NCBI GenBank assembly: GCA_050730675.1
Contig: JBOHNM010000077.1
Coordinates: 1 to 18,843 of the forward strand
From: JBOHNM01 sp050730675
GTDB lineage: Bacteria; Planctomycetota; Phycisphaerae; Phycisphaerales; UBA1924
Reading direction: 5' to 3'
DNA: 18,843 nucleotides
The notes under the pieces were generated by a model that saw only the letters and a program-made list of their open reading frames with translations, searched no databases and was not told where the DNA came from. Made by a program: the position numbers and the translations under genes. Below, one piece after another: positions 7,824 through 15,443 of this stretch; the first letter of the stretch is position 1; every line of letters begins with the position of its first letter.

Positions 7824-8069
7824 ATGTGGATTCAGACAGCGGCCGGGTTCCTCTCCGGTACGATCACGAAGGACGCGCTCCTGGCCGACGCCGCGGGGTT
7901 GAGGGAACGCATCCAGGCGCACTATTACCTGGGCATGAAGGCCTTGCTCGCCGGCGACCGCGAGACTGCGCAGGCGGAGTTCGAGCACTGCGCGAAGCTC
8001 GACCAGACGAACGAGCCCGAGGCGTTGCTGGCCAATGCGCGGTTGCGGAAGATGGGAGCGGGCAAGTAG
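7824..8069 (+). pseudogene. C-terminal fragment of a TPR-type protein, probably truncated
   Basis: Only the last 80 or so residues look like real protein: WIQTAAGFLSGTITKDALL, then AHYYLGMKALLAGDRETAQA and EFEHCAKLD. The AH-[YF]-Y-x-G...L..GD...A...F..C pattern is that of the final repeat of NlpI-like tetratricopeptide proteins, which normally have several repeats upstream. Upstream in the same frame the translation turns Arg/Gly-rich and runs through the hairpin repeat at 7731-7780. The ATG at 7824 has no ribosome binding site. The likeliest reading is a gene whose front was lost, perhaps by a rearrangement at the repeat. A short functional protein of 81 residues cannot be excluded. Confidence 0.5.
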
Positions 8070-8120
8070 CCATGGCACACGACTAAGCCAAGCGCATCTT
8101 CAGCGTTCCTTGAATCCCCC

Positions 8121-9236
8121 TCACCCCACATCCAGCACGATCTTGATCCCCTCCCCGCTCTGCATCAGCCCGAACCCCTTGGCAAACTGCTCCAGCGGCA
8201 GCTCGTGCGTGATGATCTCGTCCAGTTCCAGCCGCCCGCTCAGCAAGAGCGCCTCCATCTGGTACCACGTCTCGAACATCTTCCGCCCGTTGATCCCCAG
8301 CACCTTGGCCCCCTTGAACACCACGTGATTGGTCAGGTCAAAGGTGATCGGTTTGGAAGGAATCCCCAGCAGCGCCGCCGTGCCGCCCATCCGCAGGGCG
8401 CTGAAGCCGTCGTCGATCGCCCCCGCGTGCCCGCTCATCTCGATCAGCACGTCCGGGCCATCACCACGAGTTTGTGCCTTGATGTCCTTGATCCACCCTT
8501 TGTCCCGCGCGTCGTAGGCCTCCACCGCCCCCAGCCGCCTGGCCAGCGCCAGCCGCTTGGGGTCCACGTCCGTCACGAAGATCCGTGAGGCGCCGGCGGC
8601 CTTCGCCACCGTCACGCTCATCAACCCGATGATGCCGACGCCCGTGACAAGCACCGTCTTGGCGCTCACCCCAGCCTCCATCACCGTGTGTACGGCGTTC
8701 CCCAGAGGGTCCATCACCGCCGCAACCTTGTCCGGAATGCTCGCGTGCACCGGCCACACGTTCTCCTCCGGCACGCACACGTACTCGGCGAAGCACCCGT
8801 CGCGGTCCACCCCCAGGATCTGCATCCCGTCGGCGATGTGCGCATGGCCCGTCCGCGCGTTGTACCCCGTCCCGGGGCTGATGTGCCCCTCGGCGCTCAC
8901 CCGCATCCCCGGCCTGTACCGCGACACCGCCGAGCCCACCTCGACGATCTCACCCACAAATTCGTGCCCGGTCACGATCCCCACCGGGATCCGCGACGCC
9001 GCCCACGCGTCCCACTCCCAGATGTGCCGGTCGGTCCCGCAGATCCCCGCCTTCTTGACGCGGATCAGCACGTCCCTCGCCCCCGGCCGCGGCACCGCCC
9101 GCCCCGAATCCAGCTTCAGCTCCGGGCCGGCGTGATGCTTGTACAGGGCCTTCATGGTCGTGGGAATCGGAGCGGCGGGGTGGGGGTTCGCGGCGACGGT
9201 CGTGACCACCCGCCGCGACGTGGATGCGGTCGTCAT
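8121..9236 (-). CDS. tdh: L-threonine 3-dehydrogenase (zinc-type MDR family)
   Basis: The enzyme oxidises L-threonine to 2-amino-3-oxobutyrate with NAD+, the first step of threonine conversion to glycine. Counting from the Met at 9155 (MKALYKHH), motifs are ICGTDRHIW with catalytic-zinc Cys39, GHEFVGE with His64 and Glu65, DPLGNAVHT near 149, the Rossmann loop TGVGIIG (171-177), acidic TDVDPKR for NAD preference, and NGRKMFETWY, which is typical of Tdh. The loop that normally binds a structural zinc with four Cys (here about 93-108, SPGTGYNARTGHAHIA) has none. From the ATG at 9236 there is a 27-residue Thr/Pro-rich extension. Neither start has a good ribosome binding site; a TAAAGT box eight bases before 9236 would suit a leaderless message. 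The usual partner gene kbl is not in this window. Confidence 0.9.
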   Translation of the reverse strand: MTTASTSRRVVTTVAANPHPAAPIPTTMKALYKHHAGPELKLDSGRAVPRPGARDVLIRVKKAGICGTDRHIWEWDAWAASRIPVGIVTGHEFVGEIVEVGSAVSRYRPGMRVSAEGHISPGTGYNARTGHAHIADGMQILGVDRDGCFAEYVCVPEENVWPVHASIPDKVAAVMDPLGNAVHTVMEAGVSAKTVLVTGVGIIGLMSVTVAKAAGASRIFVTDVDPKRLALARRLGAVEAYDARDKGWIKDIKAQTRGDGPDVLIEMSGHAGAIDDGFSALRMGGTAALLGIPSKPITFDLTNHVVFKGAKVLGINGRKMFETWYQMEALLLSGRLELDEIITHELPLEQFAKGFGLMQSGEGIKIVLDVG

Positions 9237-9732
9237 AACCCCACTTTAGCAGCAGCCAACCCCCTCCGGCACCAGCCGCATCCCCCGATGCCCAGTGCCT
9301 GGTCCCCCGTACCTTCTCTCAATTTCGCACCGCACCGCCGGGTGAACTTTGTTCGACGCCAGACGCCGGGAGGGAGAAGAACGAGGAGGAAAGCGTCCGA
9401 GCGCCGAACAACAAATTATTCACTCCGGCGGGTGCGGTACGCCGCGGCGGCGCACCCTCCGGTTTCAACGAGCGCGCCGCCGAAGTCCGTTACCGTCGCG
9501 GCCCATGCGCGCAAACGCAGCCGCGACGCGATGATCTCGTGCATCTCCCCAAGCGGGGCCTCTTGCCTGGTTGTGGGCGAACAACTCGCAGGGTCCGCGG
9601 CCTCAACGCGCCCCGCACTCACGACCCCTCCAGCTTACCACGCCGTCCCACTTTCACAAGGCCGTCCAGCGAGCATTTCCAATCTCTGCGGCGTTTTCCT
9701 GAGCCGAAACACCGCCCGATCCGGTGATCGAC
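9237..9732. other. Intergenic region without a supported gene
   Basis: Nothing here reads like a protein with confidence. A 68-codon minus-strand frame (9416-9622) has no ribosome binding site or recognisable motif. Visible elements are a degenerate heptamer array (9288-9315), an inverted repeat GGGTGCG/CGCACCC (9430-9436 with 9451-9457), an AT-rich patch near 9405-9421, and a weak 5-bp hairpin (9710-9726). On the minus strand that hairpin follows the stop of the next gene and is trailed by TTTC, so it could be a poor terminator. Confidence 0.5.
9288..9315. repeat. Degenerate heptamer array, four units
   Basis: Units ATGCCCA, GTGCCTG, GTCCCCC, GTACCTT keep the 7-base register of the array at 3701-3735, and both arrays run into the same trailing CTTCTCTC. 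This looks like a decayed member of the same repeat type. Confidence 0.5.
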
Positions 9733-11325
9733 TCAGCGCTTGTCGCCCTTGCCGCCGCGCATGCCACCCGACGGACCCGCCGGCGCGGGTGATGGCGACG
9801 GGGACGGAGTCGGCGCCCGCATCGCCGGCGCGGCCGAAGGGGCAGGAGCCTTCATCATCGGCGCGGGGCTTGGCGCCGGAGCCGGCATCTTCGCCGCGGG
9901 CTGCGCCACCGGCGCCGGAGCGGAGATCGGATTCGCGGCACGCGGCATCACCACCGGCTTGCTCGGCGCGGGGTTGGTCATCGCCGGCGTCGGGGTGGGG
10001 GTCGGCGCGATGCGCGGCTGGTTTGACGGCTTGGGCATCTCGATCGGCGCGCTCGCCGTCGGCTTGCTCGCAACGGGGGAGGGTGCCTTCGGCGGCACCA
10101 CCATCGGCATGCTCACGCGCGGCTTGATCGCCGCTCCATCACTCGCCGCGGGCTTGCTCACCACCGGCGCAGGCTGGCTCACCGAAGGCTTGGTCGCCAC
10201 CGGTGCGGACGAATAGCCCCGTGAGATCGCGGGCTTCGACGCCACCTGGGGCGCGCCGCTCTCGCTCACCGGCATCTTCGACCAGTTCCCCGGCATCGGT
10301 GTCGCCGCGGGCTTGGCGGCGTAGTCCGCCATCGGCTTGCCGCCCGACACAACAACGGGTGTCGCGGGCTTGCTTGGCAGCACCGTCATCGACGGCTTAC
10401 CCGATGCGCCCACACCCGGCGTCGTCACGACGCCCGACGAACCCGCCGTCGCCGGCGAGGCCAGCGGCTTGCCGCCCGCCTGCACCACACGAGGGCTGGA
10501 CGGGCCGCCGTTGAACGCCCCACCGTTCGCAACCGCGGGCTTGGAAAGCCGGCGCGATTCATCCGCGAACGAAGCCGGCCCCGCCACACCCGGCGTCGTT
10601 ACCACCTGCGGCGAGCCGGCAGTTCCCGGCGTCGTCACCACCGGCTGCGGCTGACCGTTGTAGTAGTTGTTCGTCGTGTTGTTGGAGTGATTGTTGTACA
10701 CCACGGGACTGGGGTAATTGCACGGCGGCTGCCAGACGCCCGTCGTGCACGGCCATGATCCGTAGCCCAGCGCAAACCCGCCCACGCCGAACCCGAACGC
10801 CCAGTTCCCCGAGCGGTACCCAAAGCCCAGCGACGATCCGTAGTACGGCGTCCAGCACGGGTTCCAGCAACTCGACGGGGAGTACCCGTACGAGTACGAC
10901 GGATACGAGTAGTTCGTGTATGCCACGGTCGCCGGGTAGATCACCGTCGGTGCAGCGTCATAAATGATCGTGCCGTCGGCCGCCACCACCGGCGCCGGAT
11001 CCACAACAACGGGTGCGCTGTAGGTCGCGTACGTCCGCGTATACCCCGATGAGTAATACCCATACGGCCGGTACCACGAGCACGAAGACCAGTACGGATC
11101 GATCGAGACGTTCCACGTCGGCTGCCAGTACGACACGCCGACCGGGTGGTACCACGCTGTGCTGTAGCAACTCGACGGCGGGCTATAGCACCCGCCGTAC
11201 CACGGATCACCCAAGTTGATCCCGACACCGATGCTCCAGCTATCGGCGCGAGCCGAGGCCGGCGACACCAACCCCGCCGCAAGAGCCAAACCAGCCGCCG
11301 CACATGTTGCCCAGGGACCACGCAT
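9733..11325 (-). CDS. Secreted low-complexity protein, Tyr/Ser-rich then Pro/Ala/Lys-rich
   Basis: I do not recognise a family for this 530-residue protein. Residues 1-27 are a signal peptide ending SARA before DSWSIGVG. Residues about 28-225 are rich in Tyr, Ser, Trp, Pro and Cys, with pieces such as WYRPYGYYSSGYTRTYATY and YNNHSNNTTNNYYNG. The remainder is disordered: VVTTPG occurs three times, KP(A/S/T) tracts alternate with Pro-Ala runs, and the tail is basic (GGMRGGKGDKR). The ATG at 11325 is preceded by GGAGACGACC, a suitable ribosome binding site; a GTG at 11352 would add nine residues that spoil the signal peptide. Tyr-rich exported proteins of this kind are frequent in planctomycetes, perhaps in the cell wall, but the role is unknown. 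Confidence 0.75.
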   Translation of the reverse strand: MRGPWATCAAAGLALAAGLVSPASARADSWSIGVGINLGDPWYGGCYSPPSSCYSTAWYHPVGVSYWQPTWNVSIDPYWSSCSWYRPYGYYSSGYTRTYATYSAPVVVDPAPVVAADGTIIYDAAPTVIYPATVAYTNYSYPSYSYGYSPSSCWNPCWTPYYGSSLGFGYRSGNWAFGFGVGGFALGYGSWPCTTGVWQPPCNYPSPVVYNNHSNNTTNNYYNGQPQPVVTTPGTAGSPQVVTTPGVAGPASFADESRRLSKPAVANGGAFNGGPSSPRVVQAGGKPLASPATAGSSGVVTTPGVGASGKPSMTVLPSKPATPVVVSGGKPMADYAAKPAATPMPGNWSKMPVSESGAPQVASKPAISRGYSSAPVATKPSVSQPAPVVSKPAASDGAAIKPRVSMPMVVPPKAPSPVASKPTASAPIEMPKPSNQPRIAPTPTPTPAMTNPAPSKPVVMPRAANPISAPAPVAQPAAKMPAPAPSPAPMMKAPAPSAAPAMRAPTPSPSPSPAPAGPSGGMRGGKGDKR

Positions 11326-11464
11326 GGTCGTCTCCAGATCTTCAAATCTCACCCACCGAGACTACCACTGACTACGTCCACCGGCCGGTAAAAGATTCGT
11401 CGCATCCGTGCCGCGGCCGGATCGAGGGTTTCCGGTAGCCCGCACCGAAGAGAAACCACGAACC

Positions 11465-11500
11465 GGAAACGAAAACGGCCGGGGGATCGCCCCGGCCGTT
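11465..11500 (-). terminator. Rho-independent terminator of ilvE
   Basis: Perfect 11-bp arms AACGGCCGGGG (11474-11484) and CCCCGGCCGTT (11490-11500) enclose a 5-base loop. On the minus strand TTTTCGTTTCC follows. It lies 38 bases beyond the ilvE stop codon. Confidence 0.8.
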
Positions 11501-11537
11501 CTGTTTCAAACAAGTTATTGCGGTCCTTGCGTCCGGC

Positions 11538-12563
11538 TCAATCTTCGGGAATCTCCGTCGCCGTGACCACCTTGCGGAAAGCTGTGCGCAGCTTCTTGGT
11601 CAGGGTTCCCTCGGTGCCGTGACCGATCTTGATGTCGTCGATCTGCGTCACGGCGATGATCTCCGCCGCCGTGCCCGTCAGGAACACCTCGTCGGCCGAC
11701 TTCACTTCCTCGGGCTTCATGTTCTTGAGGTTGCACGGGATGCCCATGTCCGCGCACAGGTCCATCACGAACCGGCGCGTGATCCCCTCGAGGATCCCGC
11801 TCTCGGTCGGCGGCGTAAAAACCTTCCCGTCGCGGATGACGAAGATGTTGTCGCCCGTGCACTCGCCGACGAACCCGTCGGTGTTGAGCATGATCGCCTC
11901 GTCGCACCCCTGGTCGATCGCCTCGACCTTGCCCAGGATGTTGTTGAGGTAGTTCAGGCTCTTGATCCGCGGATCAAGGCACTCCACCGGCGTCCGCGGC
12001 CGCTTGGCCACGATGATCCGCATCCCCTTCTCGTACTGCTCCGGCGAATACAGCGCGATCTGGTCGGCGATGCAGATGACCCCGGCGACCGGGCACTTGC
12101 GCGGGTCCAGCCCCAGCGTGCCGTAGCCGCGCGAGACCACCAGGCGGATGTACCCGTCCTTGAGGCCGTTGGCCTCGATGCAATCGCGCATGATCGTCAC
12201 CATCTCGTCGCGCGAGACCGGGATCCGCAGGCGGATCATCTCCGCGCAGCGCCACAAGCGCTCCATGTGCTGGCCGCACTTGAAGATCTTGCCGTTGTAG
12301 ACGCGGATCCCCTCGAACACGCCGTCGCCGTACAGCAGGCCGTGGTCGTAGACCGAGATCGTCGCCTGGTGCTTGGGCACCATGCGACCATTCACATAAA
12401 TGATCGGCTTGTCGCTGGTGATCTCGCTCGCCTTGAACAGGTGCGCCGTCTCGTGCGTCAGCAGGCCGGCGCCCGCCTTGCGCGACGGCGCCTTGCGCGG
12501 CTTGGCCGCGGCATGTCCATTGGTCGAGGGCTTGACAGTCTTGGGGGCAGCCTTGACGCGCAT
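11538..12563 (-). CDS. ilvE: Branched-chain-amino-acid aminotransferase (class IV PLP enzyme)
   Basis: This PLP enzyme transfers the amino group between glutamate and the 2-oxo acids of leucine, isoleucine and valine, the last step of their synthesis. Class IV signatures are all present: IIYVNGRMVPKHQATISVYD (54-73), HGLLYGDGVFEGIR (74-87), RLVVSRGYGTLGLDPRKCP (140-158), the PLP lysine Lys201 in DPRIKSLNYLNN, and GFVGECTGDNIF with Glu234. The core has the normal length of about 290 residues. It is preceded by a 50-residue Lys/Ala/Pro-rich extension that is unusual and probably disordered. CCGGAGAAG eight bases upstream supports the ATG at 12563. A D-amino-acid transaminase or aminodeoxychorismate lyase is less likely given the LGLDPRKCP and KSLNYLNN motifs. 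Confidence 0.9.
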   Translation of the reverse strand: MRVKAAPKTVKPSTNGHAAAKPRKAPSRKAGAGLLTHETAHLFKASEITSDKPIIYVNGRMVPKHQATISVYDHGLLYGDGVFEGIRVYNGKIFKCGQHMERLWRCAEMIRLRIPVSRDEMVTIMRDCIEANGLKDGYIRLVVSRGYGTLGLDPRKCPVAGVICIADQIALYSPEQYEKGMRIIVAKRPRTPVECLDPRIKSLNYLNNILGKVEAIDQGCDEAIMLNTDGFVGECTGDNIFVIRDGKVFTPPTESGILEGITRRFVMDLCADMGIPCNLKNMKPEEVKSADEVFLTGTAAEIIAVTQIDDIKIGHGTEGTLTKKLRTAFRKVVTATEIPED

Positions 12564-12637
12564 CGGTCTTCTCCGGCAATGGGTGCGGGGAGCGAGTGAT
12601 CAGTCGTGCGTCCGCGCAGCGAAACTACTTCGTCAGG

Positions 12638-12665
12638 ATCGTACCCGCGGTTCACTCTTCTTCAA
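12638..12665 (-). promoter_or_regulatory. Candidate ilvE promoter
   Basis: On the minus strand TTGAAG (12665-12660) and TACGAT (12643-12638) are separated by 16 bases. This would give a leader of about 68 bases before the ilvE start codon. Match to sigma-70 boxes is moderate. Confidence 0.35.
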
Positions 12666-12714
12666 CGCCGAATCTTCTCCGCACCGCTCTATACATCGAA
12701 TCTCTATGGGTCAT
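12652..12714 (-). CDS. 20-residue ORF overlapping the PadR stop codon
   Basis: The PadR gene ends in TGATG, whose ATG opens a frame encoding a basic peptide, MTHRDSMYRAVRRRFGVEEE, before a TGA at 12652. Stop-start overlap of this kind usually couples translation. PadR genes are often followed in just this way by a membrane-protein or permease gene, so the peptide may be the stump of a lost partner. It may also be chance. Confidence 0.25.
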   Translation of the reverse strand: MTHRDSMYRAVRRRFGVEEE

Positions 12715-13064
12715 CACGCGCACGAGATGTCGCTCGACAGCGCGCTGTTCACCGCGCGGCTCACCGTGCGCCACAATTCCTCCTGATCCGCCAGCGCCCG
12801 CTTGCCCGCCGGCGTGAGCCGATAAATCCGCGCGCGACGTCCCGTCCCCGAGTCCCCCCACTGCCCAGCGATTTCGCCGCGGCCTGCAAGCCTTTTCAGC
12901 GCCGGGTACAACGATCCCTCCTCGATCGCCAGCTCCCCGTTGGCCCGCCGCTCGATCGCCCGTGCGATCGCGTACCCATGCCCCGGGCTCTGCCGCAGCA
13001 CCGCCAGCACCATCATGTCCAGCGTGCCCTGCAGAAGCGTCGGTGTGGAGCGAGTGGTCGTCAT
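12714..13064 (-). CDS. PadR-family transcriptional regulator
   Basis: This 116-residue winged-helix DNA-binding protein shows the PadR hallmarks: LLQGTLDMMVLAVLRQSPGHGYAI (9-32), then the recognition segment ELAIEEGSLYPALKRLAGRG, the wing GRRARIYRLTPAGKRAL, and a short C-terminal helix (ALADQEELWRTVSRAVNS) for dimerisation. The length fits the compact PadR subfamily. The start codon at 13064 directly abuts an AT-rich imperfect dyad, with a -10-like TAGAAT only eight bases upstream and no ribosome binding site, which suggests a leaderless, autoregulated message. It lies between pheT and ilvE on the same strand. Its usual partner, a membrane protein or transporter under PadR control, is missing apart from a 20-codon ORF at its end. 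Confidence 0.9.
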   Translation of the reverse strand: MTTTRSTPTLLQGTLDMMVLAVLRQSPGHGYAIARAIERRANGELAIEEGSLYPALKRLAGRGEIAGQWGDSGTGRRARIYRLTPAGKRALADQEELWRTVSRAVNSALSSDISCA

Positions 13065-13099
13065 AGATAGTTATTCTAGGTATCGACAACGCATGTGAA
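13063..13099 (-). promoter_or_regulatory. padR promoter and candidate operator, possibly leaderless
   Basis: Minus-strand TTCACA (13099-13094), a 15-base spacer, and TAGAAT (13078-13073) precede the ATG by eight bases, so transcription would start at or near the start codon. ATACCTAG (13083-13076) and CTATCTAT (13070-13063) form an imperfect dyad, 6 of 8 positions symmetric, across the -10 box and start codon, a likely binding site for PadR itself. Confidence 0.5.
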
Positions 13100-13166
13100 G
13101 AAACGCCAGTGAACGGGCATTTGATCACGCGAATTCCTGATTTCCATTGCCCAGCGCCTTCCGCCC

Positions 13167-15320
13167 CTACGCCGTCCGAATCTCCAGCGGGATCTCGCTC
13201 TTCAACCGCCCCACCAGCGTCTCCACCCGCGCATTCACCTCGTCGTCGCGCAGCGTCTTCGCTTCGTCGCGGAAGATCATGCGGAACGTCACCGACTTCT
13301 TCCCCACCGCCAGCGGCTGGCCGCGATAAACACCCACGAACCGCCACGACTCGAGCTGTTCCACCGCCGCGGCCGTCAGCGCCGCCTCCACCTTCGCCCA
13401 CGGCGTCCGCTCGTCCACGATCAGCGACAGGTCGCGCTCCACCGCCGGGAACGTCGGCAGCAGGTGTACATCGCTCCGCGGCGGGAAGGCCTCCAGCAGC
13501 ACCGGCACGTTCACCTCCGCCGCCACCACCGGCGTCTCGAGGTCGGACTGCGCTTGCGTGCTCGCGCCGATCACCCCGAACCAGCCGAACGGCTTGCCGT
13601 CGAGCATCAGCCCAGCGCTCGCCGCCGGGTCCAGTGCCGCGAACGGCACCTTCCCCGGCTCCACCGTCAGCCTCGCGCTGTGTCCGACCCCCACCGTCGC
13701 CCGCACAAGCTGGTCGATCACCCCGCGCATCAGCCGCACCGCGTGCTGCCTCGCCTCCGCGGCCTTCATCCCCGGCCCCGCCACCACATCCGCCAGCAGC
13801 CCGAGGTTGCGGTGCTCGACTGTCGCCCCCTGCTCGCCCTTTTTGGCTGGAGTCATCTCGGCATACACCGACGCGAACTCGTACAGCCGCACGCCCCCGT
13901 CCACGCTCACCCGCGCCGCCTGGTTCGCCCGGCGGCACAGCATCAGGCTCGGGATGATCCCCGGGCGCACGATGTTGTCCTCGCCGCGCCGATCTTCGCT
14001 CACCGCCAAGAGGTTCATCCCCGGCGGCAGGAACGGCGCCGCCTGCTTCTTGTTGATGAACGAGAACGTTACCGTCTCGTAGAACCCCGCCCCCGTCAGC
14101 ACCCGCGCGAGCTCGCGCGATGCCAGCTCCGTCGTCTGCACCGCGCTCACGCGCACCGGCAGCTTGTCGGGGATCGCCAGCTTGTCGTACCCGATCGTCC
14201 GCCCGACCTCCTCGATCAGATCGATCTCCAGCCGCACGTCCGGCCGGTGCGCCGGCACCGTCACGCGGTAGCTCGCCGATTCCGCAGTCTTGTGCGTCGG
14301 CGAGACCGGCTGCGCCCCGTCCTTGAACCCCTGCGCCTCCAGCGCCGTGGTGATCTGCGCGTCGGTGAAGTCGGCCCCCAGCACCTGGTTCACGCGCGCG
14401 TGCCGCAGCATGATCGTCTCCAGCGGCTTCATCTCCGCCCCCGCGGCCAGCAGCGTCTTGGAGAGTTCCCCGCCCGCGGTCTGCAAAATCAGCTCGCAGA
14501 TGCGGTTGCTCGCCGCGGCGATCGTCCGCGCATCCACCACGCGCTCGAAGCGGTGCGACGCGTCCGTCCGAAGGTTCAGCCGCCGCGCGGTCGTGCGGAT
14601 CGTCGCCGGATCCCACGTGGCGACCTCCACCAGCACGTCGGTCGTCGAATCCGATACGCCGCTCGGCCCGCCCCCCATGATCCCCGCCAGCGACACCGCC
14701 TCGCGGGCATCGGCCACCACCACATCGCTGGGCTTCAGCTCGATCGTCTTGCCGTCCAGCAGCGTCAGCTTCTCCCCAGGGTTCGCCTTGCGGATGATCA
14801 CCGCCGGCTTGCCGTCCGGAGCCTTCGCCAACTTCGCCATGTCGAACACGTGGCTCGGCGAACCCAGCTCGTGCTGGACGAAGTTGGTCACATCCACGAC
14901 GTTGTTGATCGGACGCAGCCCGATCGCCGTGAGGGCCTTCTGCATCCACGCCGGGCTGGGGCCGATCTTGACGCCGCGGATGACCCGCAGCGTGAACCGC
15001 GGGCACGCCTCGTGGACCTGGTTCGCCAGCGCCACCAGTTCGCCCGTCTCCGGCCCCTTTGCCTCGGGCGCCGCCACCGGCATGTTCAGCATCCGCACGC
15101 TCGCCGCGGCGATCTCCCGCGCCAGCCCGATGTGCGACAGGCAGTCGCCGCGGTTGGAGGTGACCTCGACATCGAGGAGGTGGTCCCCCGCGTTCACCCC
15201 ATCCAGCGCCGTGATCGACTCCAGCGGAAACCCCGCGAACGTGAGCAACCGCTCCGCCTCCTCGGCCGAGGTGACACGCGGGGCAAGGTAGGAATTGAGC
15301 CAGGCGAGTGAGGTCTTCAT
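13167..15320 (-). CDS. pheT: Phenylalanine-tRNA ligase beta subunit, short form
   Basis: PheT pairs with PheS as an alpha2-beta2 enzyme that charges tRNA-Phe and edits Tyr-tRNA-Phe. In the 717-residue protein I see the N-terminal B1 part (MKTSLAWLNSYL), TSNRGDCLSHIGLAREIA (54-71), the editing B3/B4 domain (about 110-260, GLRPINNVVDVTNFVQHELG), the B5 domain (about 306-378, RPDVRLEIDLIEEVGRTIGY), the catalytic-like core (about 400-600), and the C-terminal ferredoxin-fold anticodon-binding domain (about 622-717, FPAVERDLSLIVDE). The EMAP-like tRNA-binding domain usually inserted near residue 40 is absent. The ATG at 15320 fits the family start; in-frame ATGs at 15350 and 15344 lie in a 9-bp hairpin (15341-15361). 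pheS is not adjacent. Confidence 0.92.
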   Translation of the reverse strand: MKTSLAWLNSYLAPRVTSAEEAERLLTFAGFPLESITALDGVNAGDHLLDVEVTSNRGDCLSHIGLAREIAAASVRMLNMPVAAPEAKGPETGELVALANQVHEACPRFTLRVIRGVKIGPSPAWMQKALTAIGLRPINNVVDVTNFVQHELGSPSHVFDMAKLAKAPDGKPAVIIRKANPGEKLTLLDGKTIELKPSDVVVADAREAVSLAGIMGGGPSGVSDSTTDVLVEVATWDPATIRTTARRLNLRTDASHRFERVVDARTIAAASNRICELILQTAGGELSKTLLAAGAEMKPLETIMLRHARVNQVLGADFTDAQITTALEAQGFKDGAQPVSPTHKTAESASYRVTVPAHRPDVRLEIDLIEEVGRTIGYDKLAIPDKLPVRVSAVQTTELASRELARVLTGAGFYETVTFSFINKKQAAPFLPPGMNLLAVSEDRRGEDNIVRPGIIPSLMLCRRANQAARVSVDGGVRLYEFASVYAEMTPAKKGEQGATVEHRNLGLLADVVAGPGMKAAEARQHAVRLMRGVIDQLVRATVGVGHSARLTVEPGKVPFAALDPAASAGLMLDGKPFGWFGVIGASTQAQSDLETPVVAAEVNVPVLLEAFPPRSDVHLLPTFPAVERDLSLIVDERTPWAKVEAALTAAAVEQLESWRFVGVYRGQPLAVGKKSVTFRMIFRDEAKTLRDDEVNARVETLVGRLKSEIPLEIRTA

Positions 15321-15381
15321 CGGGGCGAGGGTAGGGAGTGGCATCGGCATCCTGCCGATGCTCGGCGCAGCCGATCTCCTG

Positions 15382-15435
15382 CCCTACGCCGCCCTCCTCA
15401 ACTCCACCGCATGATCTCGCTCGTTCTCCTTCCGC
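15382..15435. repeat. 54-bp direct repeat, left copy
   Basis: It matches 52 of 54 bases of 16783-16836. Read on the minus strand it encodes the same 16 residues (RKENERDHAVELRRAA) and stop as the 3' end of the winged-helix gene. Both base differences are synonymous Arg codon changes. It starts eight bases beyond the stop of the small membrane-protein gene at 15444 and lies upstream of pheT. Confidence 0.9.
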
Positions 15436-15443
15436 CATGTCCG

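Noticed and set aside
9416..9622. A 68-codon minus-strand ORF in the gap after tdh
   Set aside because: There is no ribosome binding site, no motif, and composition is not different from the intergenic sequence.
9740..10216. A 158-codon plus-strand frame of Gly/Ala-rich sequence
   Set aside because: It is the complement of the Pro/Ala/Lys-rich repeats of the secreted protein on the other strand; the protein-like look comes from the repeats.
13464..15311. A 615-codon plus-strand open frame opposite pheT
   Set aside because: The Arg/His/Leu-rich translation without domains is a shadow of pheT.
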